This document shows, piece after piece, positions 8,026 to 17,236 of a DNA stretch of 45,337 bases. The notes beneath the pieces are model-generated. The model made no database searches. It saw nothing but the letters and a program-made list of their open reading frames with translations, and was not told the DNA's origin. The stretch's first letter is position 1. Every line of letters starts with the position of its first letter. A program made the position numbers and the translations under genes. Origin of the DNA: JAOTYV01 sp041557595. GTDB taxonomy: Bacteria; Pseudomonadota; Alphaproteobacteria; UBA8366. The stretch spans positions 1 to 45,337 of the forward strand of contig JBFFGE010000009.1 of NCBI GenBank assembly GCA_041557595.1, given 5' to 3'.

Positions 8026-9702
8026 CTATAGGCGCACCAGATGAATATCGGTCTCCGGCCGCTTGCCGCAAACATCGCGCAAACAGCGGCGGACCGCGCG
8101 GCGCGCACGTTCGCTCACGGCGTCATCGTCGTGCCGGTCTTTGGCCGACATGCCCTCGAGCGCATCGATCAGCGCGTCGATCACTTCGTCCAGAACGTCC
8201 GCTTCCGCATCGTCGTCGAGCACGCCCTGCATGCTGACGATCGGCTCCCCATGCAAATTGCCCTTGCCGTCCATGATCACGGTCGCGACGGCAGAGCCGT
8301 GGAAGGTCATCTTGCGACGATCCCTGATGGTGTGGCTGTTGAGATTGATCAGGCGATTGCCGTCGAGCGCCAGCCGGCCGCTGAACACCTCGTCGATGAT
8401 CTCCGCGTCGCCGGGCGCGAGCCGCACCAAGTCGCCGTTGTGGACGACAACCGATTGCGGCACCTGGCAGGCGCGCGCCAGCTTCGCATGGGCATAGAGA
8501 TGCCGGGATTCGCCATGTACCGGAACCGCAATCCTGGGCCGCACCCATTGATACATCTGCGCCAGTTCGTCCTGCGCCGGGTGGCCGGACACGTGAATGT
8601 CATCGCCATTCGCGGTAACCACCTCGATGCCGCGTTGACTGAGCCGGTTTTGCAGCCGGTTGATCGCCATTTCGTTGCCGGGAATGACGCGGCTTGAAAA
8701 GATCACCGCATCGCCGGCGTCGAGGTCGACCGCTTGATGATCGCCGTTTGCGATCCGGGTCAACGCGGCGCGCGGCTCTCCCTGACTTCCGGTACAGATG
8801 ATCAGGGTCTTCTCCCGGGGCAGAAAACCCGCATCGGTCTCGCTGACGAATGGCGGGAGATCGGTCATGTAACCCGCCTCCTTCGCCGCGTCGTACATGC
8901 GCCAGAGCGACCGGCCGACCAGCGCCACGTCGCGGCCATGCGCCGCGCCCGCATGGGCGATCGTCTCCAGCCGCGCCACGTTGGAGGAAAAGCAGGCGAC
9001 CGCGACCCGGTTCTTGAACTGTCCCACCAGCTCCACCAGGTTCTCGCGCACATCCGCCTCCGAGCCGGATTCGCCGGGCACCAGCACATTGGTCGAATCG
9101 CAGACCATGGCGAGCACGCCTTCTTCGCCGACCCGGATCAACGCCGCCTCGTCGGCGGTCGCGCCGACCAGCGGCGTCGGATCGAGCTTCCAGTCGCCCG
9201 TATGCATGACCGTACCCGCGCCGGTGCGAATCACCACCGCGTTCGGTTCCGGAATCGAATGGGTTAGCGTAATCAATTCGATATCGAACGGCCCGACCTT
9301 GAAGCTGCCCGAAAGCGGAATTTCGGTGAGCGGCACGCGCTTGAGCAGATCGGTCTCGGCCAGTTTGCGGCGCAGCAGCGCGGCGGTAAACGGCGTTGCA
9401 TAGACGGGACAGCGCAACCGGTCCCAGACATACTGCACCGCCCCCAGATGATCCTCATGGGCGTGCGTGAGCACCAGCCCCGCAAGGTCGTCGCGCCGCT
9501 CCTCGATAAAGGACGGATCGGGCATGATGACTTCGACGCCCGGCGTCGTGTCGTCCCGAAAGGTAATGCCGAGATCGACCATCAGCCATTTTCCCGCATG
9601 CCCATAGAGGTTGAGATTCATGCCGATTTCACCGGCGCCGCCGAGCGGCAGAAACAACAACTCATCCTTGCCCGGTGCGCCGTTCGAGAGATAGTCGCTC
9701 AT
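8026..9702 (-). CDS. rnj: ribonuclease J
   Basis: RNase J is a 5'-3' exo- and endoribonuclease of the metallo-beta-lactamase/beta-CASP type that processes rRNA and mRNA in the cytoplasm. The 558-aa product begins with FLPLGGAGEIGMNLNLY and has the metal-binding HAHEDH motif at residues 80-85. Further conserved blocks are VMHTGDWKLDPTP, FSSNVARLETI and the beta-CASP segment IICTGSQGEPRAALTRIANG, then HVSGHPAQDEL and PVHGESRHL. The ATG at 9702 overlaps the coaX stop as ATGA. Its place between coaX and mce is the standard order in this class. Confidence 0.95.
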   Translation of the reverse strand: MSDYLSNGAPGKDELLFLPLGGAGEIGMNLNLYGHAGKWLMVDLGITFRDDTTPGVEVIMPDPSFIEERRDDLAGLVLTHAHEDHLGAVQYVWDRLRCPVYATPFTAALLRRKLAETDLLKRVPLTEIPLSGSFKVGPFDIELITLTHSIPEPNAVVIRTGAGTVMHTGDWKLDPTPLVGATADEAALIRVGEEGVLAMVCDSTNVLVPGESGSEADVRENLVELVGQFKNRVAVACFSSNVARLETIAHAGAAHGRDVALVGRSLWRMYDAAKEAGYMTDLPPFVSETDAGFLPREKTLIICTGSQGEPRAALTRIANGDHQAVDLDAGDAVIFSSRVIPGNEMAINRLQNRLSQRGIEVVTANGDDIHVSGHPAQDELAQMYQWVRPRIAVPVHGESRHLYAHAKLARACQVPQSVVVHNGDLVRLAPGDAEIIDEVFSGRLALDGNRLINLNSHTIRDRRKMTFHGSAVATVIMDGKGNLHGEPIVSMQGVLDDDAEADVLDEVIDALIDALEGMSAKDRHDDDAVSERARRAVRRCLRDVCGKRPETDIHLVRL

Positions 9703-10472
9703 GCGGTGCGGTTCCGCTGGTAGATTTCCTCGAGGCCGCGCACCGTCAAATTGCGGTCGATATGTTGAATGACGTCGGTCTCTCCCGCGAATAACGGCGC
9801 CAGCCCGCCGGTGGCGATGACGGTCGGGTCTCCCCCCGCCTCTCCGCGAATTCGCTCGACTAGCCCTTCGATCATCGCGATGTATCCCCAAAAAACGCCG
9901 GATTGCATCGCCGGGATCGTCGCCTTGCCGATCACCTGTTCCGGCTTGCGAATGTTGATCCGCGGCAACAGGGCCGAGGCGCGATACAACGCGTCGACCG
10001 ACAGGTTGATGCCCGGTGCGATGACGCCGCCGATATAATTGCCGTCGGCATCGGTCAATTCGAAAGTCGTCGCCGTGCCGAAATCGATAATAATCAGCGG
10101 GCCGCCGTATGAGCTCTTCGCCGCGACCGCGTTTGCCAATCGGTCCGCACCGACCTGATCCGGCCGGTCGATCAGGATTTCGATACCCAGGTCAACACCG
10201 GGCTCCCCGACCAGCATCGTCGGGCAGCCGAAAAAGCTCTCGCACAGCGTGACCAGGTTGAACCGCGCTTCGGGCACCACGCTGGCGATGATCGCGGCGT
10301 CGATATCCGCGACCTCGATGCCTTGCAGGCCCATGAGCTGGGTCAGCCAGACCGCATATTCGTCGGCGGTCCGCTTGGGATTGTTGTGGCAGCGCCAGAC
10401 GCCCTTGCGGTCGCCGTTATCGGAAACGCTGAAAACCACGTTGGTATTGCCGGAATCAATGGCAAGCAGCAC
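9699..10472 (-). CDS. coaX: type III pantothenate kinase
   Basis: CoaX phosphorylates pantothenate in the first step of coenzyme A synthesis. The 257-aa protein has the ASKHA-fold hallmarks: the phosphate-binding N-terminus MLLAIDSGNTN with Asp6, VGADRLANAVAA, LIIIDFGTATTFELTD, the glycine-rich YIGGVIAPGINLS and the C-terminal VIATGGLAPLF. Type III enzymes are not feedback-inhibited by CoA. It starts 21 bases after birA and overlaps rnj by 4 bases, so birA-coaX-rnj are very likely cotranslated from the long nuo transcript or an internal promoter. Confidence 0.95.
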   Translation of the reverse strand: MLLAIDSGNTNVVFSVSDNGDRKGVWRCHNNPKRTADEYAVWLTQLMGLQGIEVADIDAAIIASVVPEARFNLVTLCESFFGCPTMLVGEPGVDLGIEILIDRPDQVGADRLANAVAAKSSYGGPLIIIDFGTATTFELTDADGNYIGGVIAPGINLSVDALYRASALLPRINIRKPEQVIGKATIPAMQSGVFWGYIAMIEGLVERIRGEAGGDPTVIATGGLAPLFAGETDVIQHIDRNLTVRGLEEIYQRNRTA

Positions 10473-10493
10473 CGTTCAACCCTTTCTCGACGG

Positions 10494-11249
10494 TCACCCG
10501 AAGTAGATATCTCCGGCGGAGATGGTTTGACGGGTACCATCTGCAAGGTCGAGGAGCAACGCACCGGTTCGGTCCATACCGCCGAATATCCCGGGAATTT
10601 CCCGATCGGGCAACCGAACCGTCAATTTTTTCCCCAAACCATGCGCCCGATTTAACCAGGCGTCGCGCACGGGCGTCATGCCGTCAGCTTCCCATTGCCC
10701 GCGCCACCGGTGCAACTGCGTCAGGAACAGCGGCAACACGCCGGCGGCATCGAGACCGGCCGCGCCTGCCGCCTGCAGGCTTGTGGCGGGATACGCCGTA
10801 TCCAATGGCGCTTCCGTCACGTTGAGGCCGCAGCCGATTACCACCCAATCTACATTGCCCACGCTGCCTCCAGACGATTCGAGCAGGATCCCCGCCACCT
10901 TCGCGCCGTCCACCAGCACGTCGTTGGGCCATTTCTGTCGCACCGCGCATGCCGGCGGCAGCAAGGCGGCCAGGGTGTCCGCCAGGGCGACGGCGGTGAC
11001 GAAGGAGAGTTGCGCGGCCTCGGCCGGGGAGACCGCGGGGCGCGCCACGATCGAGCAATAGAGGTTGCCGGGCGGCGACTGCCAGGACCGGCCGCGGCGC
11101 CCCCGTCCGGCGCGCTGGCGATCGGCCCGGACCACGGTGCCATCGGCGGCGCCGGCCACGGCCAGACGCGACGCTTCGTCATTCGTGGAAGCGAGATCGG
11201 CATGCTCGATGAGCGTGTAGGGTTCCGGTAGCGTGATCGGGGCGCCCAT
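10494..11249 (-). CDS. birA: biotin--[acetyl-CoA-carboxylase] ligase (no DNA-binding domain)
   Basis: This ligase attaches biotin to the carrier protein of acetyl-CoA carboxylase and related enzymes. The 251-aa protein starts directly with the catalytic domain: LIEHADLASTNDEA, the biotin-binding RAGRGRRGRSWQSPPGNLYCS and the KWPNDVLVDGAKVAGILLES block are all present. The C-terminal SH3-like domain is at about 205-250. There is no N-terminal winged helix, so unlike E. coli BirA it should not act as a repressor. It starts 14 bases after nuoN; this linkage to the end of the nuo operon is common in alphaproteobacteria. Confidence 0.94.
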   Translation of the reverse strand: MGAPITLPEPYTLIEHADLASTNDEASRLAVAGAADGTVVRADRQRAGRGRRGRSWQSPPGNLYCSIVARPAVSPAEAAQLSFVTAVALADTLAALLPPACAVRQKWPNDVLVDGAKVAGILLESSGGSVGNVDWVVIGCGLNVTEAPLDTAYPATSLQAAGAAGLDAAGVLPLFLTQLHRWRGQWEADGMTPVRDAWLNRAHGLGKKLTVRLPDREIPGIFGGMDRTGALLLDLADGTRQTISAGDIYFG

Positions 11250-11263
11250 GCGCGCGGGCGGCG

Positions 11264-12724
11264 TCAGCTCTTCAGCAGCGAGAGGGCCGCCGCTTCGGCG
11301 ACGTCCAGCACCGGCGACAGCCCGATAAAGAACACGGCGGTAACGATCGCGGTCACGGCCAGTACCGCCGTCAACGCCTTGCCGATCGGCTGTTCGAAGG
11401 CTTCCAGCGCATCGTCGAAATACGCAATGCGCACGATCCGCACGTAATAGAACGCGCCGACCACGCTGGCGATCACGCCGATGATGGCGAGCGCATAGAG
11501 TCCCGCATTGATGGCGGCCATGAAGATGTACAATTTGCCGAAGAACCCGGCCAGCGGCGGGATGCCCGCCATGGAAAACATGAAGACGAGCAGTGCCAGC
11601 GCCAGCTTCGGCTGCGTCTTGCTGAGTCCGCCCAGGTCATCGATCGTTTCGACCATTTCCCCCTTGCGGCGCATGCACAGAATGCAGGCGAAGGTGCCGG
11701 TCGTCATGACCAGATAGATCGTCATATAGACCAGAACCGCGGTCACGCCTTCCTTGCCGCCGGCGGCAAGACCGATGAGCGCGTATCCCACATGGCCGAT
11801 AGAGCTGTAGGCCATCAGCCGCTTGATGTTGCGCTGGTTGATCGCCGCAAAGGCGCCGAGCGCCATCGAGAGGATCGACACGAAGACGATGATCTGCTGC
11901 CATTCGGCGATCAGGCCTTCGAACGGCCCCATCATGACGCGCAGGAAAAGCGCAATCGCGGCGATCTTTGGCGCCACCGCAAAGAAGGCGGTGACCGGCG
12001 TCGGCGCGCCCTCGTAGACGTCCGGCGTCCACATGTGAAAGGGCACCGCGGACACCTTGAACGCCAATCCGGCGATCAGGAAAACCAGACCGACAATGGG
12101 GCCGACCGCCGTGGCTTGTCCCGCCGTAAAGTGCGTCGCCAGAACGGCGAAATCGGTGCTGCCGGTAAACCCATAGATCATCGAGCAGCCGTACAGCAGC
12201 AACCCGGACGACAAGGCGCCGAGCACGAAATACTTCAGCCCCGCTTCCGTCGACCGGGTCGAGTCGCGCTGGAAAGCGGCGATGACATAGAGGCTCAGAC
12301 TCTGCAGTTCCAGCCCCAGATACAGCGAAATGAGATCATGCGCGGAGATCATCATCATCATGCCGAGCGTGGCCAGCACGATCAGGACGGGATACTCGAA
12401 GCGGCCCATATCCTGACGCCGCAGGAAGCGATCGCTCATGATCAGCGTGACGACCGAGCCGACGATGACCAAAGCCTTCATATAAACGGCGAACCGATCG
12501 ACGACGAAGAGGCCGTGAAACGCGAAAGTTTGCTTACCGCCCATGGCGATCACCAGGAACAGCGTGATCAGCAGGGTTACGATCGCGAAGGTCGAAACCG
12601 AGCGATAGGCCCGTTTGTCGCTCACGAAGACGCCGACCATCATCAACGCCATGGCGAAAATCGCGAGCAGGATTTCCGGCAGGGCCGGCATCATGACGGG
12701 CAGTTCGGTTACCAAGGAATTCAT
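11264..12724 (-). CDS. nuoN: NADH-quinone oxidoreductase subunit N
   Basis: NuoN is one of three antiporter-like subunits of the complex I membrane arm. The 486-aa protein has about 14 hydrophobic segments. The conserved proton-pathway block SLYLGLELQSLSLYVIAAF contains the TM5 glutamate, and the channel lysines occur around LAFKVSAVPFHMWTPDVYEGAPTPVTAFFA and RNIKRLMAYSSIGHVGY. The start at 12724 (MNSLVTELPVMMPALPEILLA) fits the family. It is the last nuo gene and is followed 14 bases later by birA. Confidence 0.96.
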   Translation of the reverse strand: MNSLVTELPVMMPALPEILLAIFAMALMMVGVFVSDKRAYRSVSTFAIVTLLITLFLVIAMGGKQTFAFHGLFVVDRFAVYMKALVIVGSVVTLIMSDRFLRRQDMGRFEYPVLIVLATLGMMMMISAHDLISLYLGLELQSLSLYVIAAFQRDSTRSTEAGLKYFVLGALSSGLLLYGCSMIYGFTGSTDFAVLATHFTAGQATAVGPIVGLVFLIAGLAFKVSAVPFHMWTPDVYEGAPTPVTAFFAVAPKIAAIALFLRVMMGPFEGLIAEWQQIIVFVSILSMALGAFAAINQRNIKRLMAYSSIGHVGYALIGLAAGGKEGVTAVLVYMTIYLVMTTGTFACILCMRRKGEMVETIDDLGGLSKTQPKLALALLVFMFSMAGIPPLAGFFGKLYIFMAAINAGLYALAIIGVIASVVGAFYYVRIVRIAYFDDALEAFEQPIGKALTAVLAVTAIVTAVFFIGLSPVLDVAEAAALSLLKS

Positions 12725-12733
12725 TGTGCTACC

Positions 12734-14263
12734 TCACCGCGCCGCCACGGCGGGCGCTTTGCCGGCGGCCGCCAGCGCTGCGTTATATTGCCCGACCAGT
12801 TTCACCACCGAGACTTCGATCGGCGCAAGGAACGACCGTGGGTAAATGCCCATCCAAAGCACCACGAGAATCAGTGGGACGAATACCGTAACTTCGCGCC
12901 AGTGCAAATCCTTGATCGTCTTGAGCGCATCCTTGGTCAACTCGCCGAAGATGACCCGCCGATAGAGATACAGCATGTAGGCCGCGCCCAGCACCATGCC
13001 GGTCGCAATGAGGGCGCAGACCCAGGTGCTGACCTTGAAGATGCCCACCAGGATGAGAATTTCGCCGACGAAACCGCTGGTCCCCGGCAGGCCGACGGAA
13101 GCCAGCATGAACAGCATGAACACCGCCGCGTATTTCGGCATTCGGTTGACCAGCCCGCCATAGGACGCGATTTCGCGGCTATGGATCCGGTCATACACGA
13201 CGCCGACGCACAGGAACAGGGCGGCCGAAACGACGCCATGGCTGAGCATTTGGATGATTGCACCGGTCACCGCCTGCTCGTTCATCGCGAAGATGCCGAC
13301 GGTCACGAACCCCATATGCGCCACCGACGAATACGCGATCAGCTTCTTCATGTCCTCCTGCGCGAGCGCAACGAGCGAGGTATAGATCACCGCAACGACG
13401 CTGAGGGCAAAGACGAAGGGCGCGAAATAATCGGACGCCACCGGCAGCATGGCGATCGAGAAGCGCAGGAAACCGTATCCCCCCATCTTGAGCAGCACGC
13501 CGGCCAGGATGACCGACCCGGCGGTCGGCGCCTCGACATGGGCGTCCGGCAGCCACGTATGTACCGGCCACATGGGGATCTTGACGGCGAAGGACGCGAA
13601 GAAAGCGAGCCATAACCACGTCTGTAAATCGGGATCGAGCCGCAGCTCGAGCAGGGCGACGATGTCGGTCGTCTTCCCCTGATTGTACAGCATGATGATC
13701 GCCAGCAGCATCAGCACGGAGCCCAACAGGGTATACAGGAAGAACTTGAAGGCCGCGTAAACCCGCCGCGGTCCGCCCCAGACGCCGATAATGAGGAACA
13801 TCGGGATCAGGACCGCTTCGAAGAAGATATAAAAGACGATGAAATCGAGGGCGCAGAACATGCCGACCATGAAGGTCTCGAGGACCAGGAAGGCGATCAT
13901 GTATTCGCGGACGCGTTCCTTGATCGCGGTCCAGCTCGCCAGGATGCAAATCGGCGTCAGGAAGGTCGACAGCAGCACGAAGAACATCGAAATGCCGTCG
14001 ACGCCCATCTTGTAGTTGATGCCGTATTCCGGCAGCCACGGCACGACCTCGACGAATTGGAAATCCGGCGTCGCGGAGTCGAAATAGAACCAGATGAGCA
14101 GCGATCCGAGGAAGGTGGCGCAGGAGGCGAACAACGCGGCCCACCGCGCATTGCCGGCGACCAGCTCCGGATTTTCGGTGCCCCGGATCACAACCAGGAT
14201 GAACAGCGCCGCCACCAGCGGGAGAAAGGTAACGATGCTGAGAATTGGAATATCCAAAAGCAT
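12734..14263 (-). CDS. nuoM: NADH-quinone oxidoreductase subunit M
   Basis: NuoM is the middle antiporter-like subunit of the complex I membrane arm. The 509-aa protein has the conserved YIFFEAVLIPMFLIIGVWGG block with the TM5 Glu. It also has KIPMWPVHTWLPDAHVEAPTAGSVILAG and DMKKLIAYSSVAHMGFVTVG, which carry the lysines and histidines of the proton channel. The length agrees with the family. It lies 4 bases after nuoL and 9 bases before nuoN. A long open frame on the opposite strand is a codon-bias shadow. Confidence 0.96.
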   Translation of the reverse strand: MLLDIPILSIVTFLPLVAALFILVVIRGTENPELVAGNARWAALFASCATFLGSLLIWFYFDSATPDFQFVEVVPWLPEYGINYKMGVDGISMFFVLLSTFLTPICILASWTAIKERVREYMIAFLVLETFMVGMFCALDFIVFYIFFEAVLIPMFLIIGVWGGPRRVYAAFKFFLYTLLGSVLMLLAIIMLYNQGKTTDIVALLELRLDPDLQTWLWLAFFASFAVKIPMWPVHTWLPDAHVEAPTAGSVILAGVLLKMGGYGFLRFSIAMLPVASDYFAPFVFALSVVAVIYTSLVALAQEDMKKLIAYSSVAHMGFVTVGIFAMNEQAVTGAIIQMLSHGVVSAALFLCVGVVYDRIHSREIASYGGLVNRMPKYAAVFMLFMLASVGLPGTSGFVGEILILVGIFKVSTWVCALIATGMVLGAAYMLYLYRRVIFGELTKDALKTIKDLHWREVTVFVPLILVVLWMGIYPRSFLAPIEVSVVKLVGQYNAALAAAGKAPAVAAR

Positions 14264-14267
14264 CGCC

Positions 14268-16217
14268 CTACCCCGCCCCCTGGCCGTACAGATACCAGGT
14301 GACCAGCAATACGACGCCGATCAACATGGCGAAGGCATAGTGGTATACATAGCCGCTCTGCAATCCGCTTATTTTGCGGGCGATACGCAATGTGGTCGCG
14401 GCGATGCCGTCGGGTCCGACGCCGTCGATCAGCGCCCCGTCGCCCGATTTCCAGAATGCGTATCCCAGCGCGAAGGCGGGCCGCACGAAGATCCGGTCAT
14501 ACAATTCGTCGAAATACCATTTGTTGTACGAAAACGCATAGAGCGGGCGGAACGCGCGCGACAGCTTGCGGGGCATGCCCGGCGCGAACTTGTACATCCA
14601 CACCGCAAGGGCGATGCCGATCCCGCCCATCAGCAGCGGCGACAACTTGACCAGCAACGGCGCATGATGAGCATCGACCAGCGCGGTGTGCTGTTTCAGC
14701 ACCAGGATCGAATCGCCCCAGAAGGCGTTCATGCCCGGCCCTACGAAAGCGTTATAGGCAACGCCGCCGGCAATCACCGAGCCGACCACCAGCACCACCA
14801 GCGGCACCCACATGATCGGCGGCGCTTCGTGCACATGCGCCAGCGTCTTCTCGTCGCAGCGCGGCGTTCCATGGAAGGTCATCATGATCAGTCGCACCGA
14901 GTAGAAGGCGGTCATCAGCGCCGCCGCAATTCCCAGCACATAGGCGTACTGCCCGACCGGACTGTGCGCCGCCCAGGCGGCTTCGATGATGATGTCCTTG
15001 GAATAGAAGCCGGACAATCCGAACACGCCCGGAATCCCGATTCCCATCAGCGACAGGCTGCCGATCCACATGAAAGCGTAGGTGATCGGCACCAGTTTCC
15101 ATATCCCGCCCATCCGCCGCATGTCCTGCTCGTCGGACATCGCATGAATGACGCAGCCGGAGCCGAGGAACAGCAGCGCCTTGAAGAAGGCGTGGGTGAA
15201 CAGATGGAACATCGCCGCGCCATAGGCCGAGACGCCGGCGGCAAAGAACATGTAGCCGAGCTGGGAGCAGGTCGAATAGGCAATGACCCGCTTGATGTCG
15301 TTCTGCGTCAGTCCGACGGTCGCGGCGAAGAAGGCCGTCGATGCGCCGACCACGGTAACGACCGCGAGCGCGACTTCCGAATACTCGAACAGCGGCGACA
15401 GGCGGCACACCATGAAGACGCCGGCGGTGACCATGGTCGCCGCATGGATCAATGCGGAGACCGGGGTCGGACCTTCCATGGCGTCGGGCAGCCAGGTGTG
15501 CAGCCCGAGTTGCGCGGATTTTCCCATGGCGCCCATGAACAGCAGGAGACACAACACCGTCACGGCGTGAAACTCGACGCCCAGGAAAACCAGCTGCGCA
15601 TCGGCCTTGCCGGCGACGGCGCCGAAGATCTGCGTCAATTCGATCGAGCCGAACAGCACGAAGACGCCGAAGATACCGAGCGCAAAGCCGAAATCGCCCA
15701 CCCGGTTGACGACGAAGGCCTTGATCGCCGCGGCGTTGGCCGACGGCTTCTTGTACCAGAAACCGATCAGCAGATAGGACGCCAGGCCGACCCCTTCCCA
15801 ACCGAAGAACAGCTGCACCAGATTGTCCGAGGTCACCAGCATCAGCATGAAAAAGGTAAACAGGCTGAGATAGGCGAAGAACCGCGGCTTTCCCGGATCG
15901 TGCTCCATGTAACCGATCGAATACCAGTGGACGACCGCGGAAACCGTGGTGACCACGATCAACATCACCGCGGTCAACTGATCTACCAGCAAGGCCCATG
16001 AAAAGGTGAACCCCGCCACATCCATCCAGGAGAACAGCGTCACCGTGCGCGGGCTGTCGTTCAGTGCGACCACGTAAAACAGGACCCAGGACAGAATGGC
16101 CGACACGCTCAACAGGATGCAGGTCACCAGCATCGATCCGCGATCGCCAAGATAGCGGCCGAACAAACCGGCGATAATCGCGCCAAGCAATGGCAGCAGA
16201 ACGACTGCGACTTCCAT
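14268..16217 (-). CDS. nuoL: NADH-quinone oxidoreductase subunit L
   Basis: NuoL is the distal antiporter-like subunit, whose long C-terminal lateral helix runs along the membrane arm. The 649-aa protein shows the family blocks FFGWEGVGLASYLLIGFWY (TM5 Glu) and GKSAQLGLHTWLPDAMEGPT. It also has NDIKRVIAYSTCSQLGYMFF and AFFKALLFLGSGCVIHAM. The C-terminal part from about residue 480 holds the lateral helix and a last transmembrane helix (FAMLIGVVLLVTWYLYG). It lies 6 bases after nuoK. An antisense frame of over 600 codons covers it and is a shadow. Confidence 0.96.
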   Translation of the reverse strand: MEVAVVLLPLLGAIIAGLFGRYLGDRGSMLVTCILLSVSAILSWVLFYVVALNDSPRTVTLFSWMDVAGFTFSWALLVDQLTAVMLIVVTTVSAVVHWYSIGYMEHDPGKPRFFAYLSLFTFFMLMLVTSDNLVQLFFGWEGVGLASYLLIGFWYKKPSANAAAIKAFVVNRVGDFGFALGIFGVFVLFGSIELTQIFGAVAGKADAQLVFLGVEFHAVTVLCLLLFMGAMGKSAQLGLHTWLPDAMEGPTPVSALIHAATMVTAGVFMVCRLSPLFEYSEVALAVVTVVGASTAFFAATVGLTQNDIKRVIAYSTCSQLGYMFFAAGVSAYGAAMFHLFTHAFFKALLFLGSGCVIHAMSDEQDMRRMGGIWKLVPITYAFMWIGSLSLMGIGIPGVFGLSGFYSKDIIIEAAWAAHSPVGQYAYVLGIAAALMTAFYSVRLIMMTFHGTPRCDEKTLAHVHEAPPIMWVPLVVLVVGSVIAGGVAYNAFVGPGMNAFWGDSILVLKQHTALVDAHHAPLLVKLSPLLMGGIGIALAVWMYKFAPGMPRKLSRAFRPLYAFSYNKWYFDELYDRIFVRPAFALGYAFWKSGDGALIDGVGPDGIAATTLRIARKISGLQSGYVYHYAFAMLIGVVLLVTWYLYGQGAG

Positions 16218-16223
16218 CGGCGG

Positions 16224-16535
16224 TCAGCCCTTCATCATGTTGATGTCTTCGACCGCAATCGACCCGCGGTTGCGATAGTAGACGACGAGAATGGCAAGAC
16301 CGATGGCCGCCTCGGCAGCCGCCACCGTCAGGACGAAAATGGCGAATACCTGTCCGACGAGATCCTGTAAATGGGCCGAGAACGCAACGAAATTGATGTT
16401 GACGGCGAGCAACATCAACTCGATCGACATCAGGATAATGATGACATTCTTGCGGTTCAGGAAAATTCCGAATAGCCCGAGCACGAAGAGAATCGCCGAC
16501 ACGGTCAGGTAGTGCGCCAACCCGATTTCCAACAT
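16224..16535 (-). CDS. nuoK: NADH-quinone oxidoreductase subunit K
   Basis: NuoK is a three-helix membrane subunit (103 aa) near the quinone end of the proton path. It begins IGLAHYLTVSAILFVLGLFG, and the second helix carries the conserved Glu of IILMSIELMLLAVNINFVAF. The third has VAAAEAAIGLAILVVYYR with the second conserved Glu. Its ATG shares one base with the nuoJ stop (TGATG), so translation is coupled. Confidence 0.95.
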   Translation of the reverse strand: MLEIGLAHYLTVSAILFVLGLFGIFLNRKNVIIILMSIELMLLAVNINFVAFSAHLQDLVGQVFAIFVLTVAAAEAAIGLAILVVYYRNRGSIAVEDINMMKG

Positions 16536-17143
16536 CAGATCCCGCCCCCCGAGGTAACCTTGACGACCTCGATCGAATCCTCGCGACGCCGGGCGACCTG
16601 ATCGGATATTTTCTGGCGGCGCACGCCGGGCCGGCTCCGCAAGGTCAGAACGATCGCGCCCAGCATCGCCACCAGCAGGATCATGCCGGAAGCCTGAAAC
16701 AGGTAGAAATAACGCGTATACAGCAACTTACCCAGCGCGTGGGTGTTACTGATCTGATCGACCGGCGGCGTCGGCGCCGCGGCGCTCAAATTCGGCGCGA
16801 ATCCCCAGCTGCCGAAAATCAGAATCAGCTCCGCCAGCAGGATCAGCCCGATCAAGGCGCCGATCGGAAGGTATTGCAGGAATCCTCGGCGCAGTTCGGC
16901 AAAGTTGATGTCCAACATCATGACGACAAACAGGAAAAGCACCGCAACCGCGCCCACATAGACGACGACCAGAATCATCGCCAGGAACTCGGCCCCCATC
17001 AACACGAACAGGGCGGCAGCGCTGAAAAACGCCAGGATCAAAAACAGCACCGAATGCACCGGATTTCGCGCGGAGACGACCATGACGCCGGCCACGACCG
17101 CCACGAAGGCGAACAGATAGAACGCCAGCGCCTGAATGATCAT
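16535..17143 (-). CDS. nuoJ: NADH-quinone oxidoreductase subunit J
   Basis: NuoJ is a 202-aa subunit of the complex I membrane arm with five predicted helices. FYLFAFVAVVAGVMVVSARNP at the N-terminus and LFVLMGAEFLAMILVVVYVGA in TM3 (the pi-bulge helix that couples quinone reduction to proton transfer) are conserved. The C-terminal tail (about 170-202) is basic, then acidic, and lies in the cytoplasm. It is separated from nuoI by 93 bases, the largest gap in the operon, which contains a palindrome (17160-17175). Confidence 0.95.
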   Translation of the reverse strand: MIIQALAFYLFAFVAVVAGVMVVSARNPVHSVLFLILAFFSAAALFVLMGAEFLAMILVVVYVGAVAVLFLFVVMMLDINFAELRRGFLQYLPIGALIGLILLAELILIFGSWGFAPNLSAAAPTPPVDQISNTHALGKLLYTRYFYLFQASGMILLVAMLGAIVLTLRSRPGVRRQKISDQVARRREDSIEVVKVTSGGGI

Positions 17144-17159
17144 CCTTCCCCCCTCACTG

Positions 17160-17175
17160 CCGCATCGCGATGCGG
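17160..17175. repeat. perfect 16-bp palindrome in the nuoI-nuoJ gap
   Basis: CCGCATCGCGATGCGG reads the same on both strands. It lies 16 bases upstream of the nuoJ start in the only sizeable gap of the nuo operon. In RNA it would form a hairpin only with a strained loop; in DNA it could be a dimeric binding site. No T tract follows on either strand. Confidence 0.5.
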
Positions 17176-17236
17176 ACTTGCGCCGGCCTTCAGCACTTTT
17201 CCCCTCCAGATGCCGGGCCGCGCGAGCCAGGTGTGT

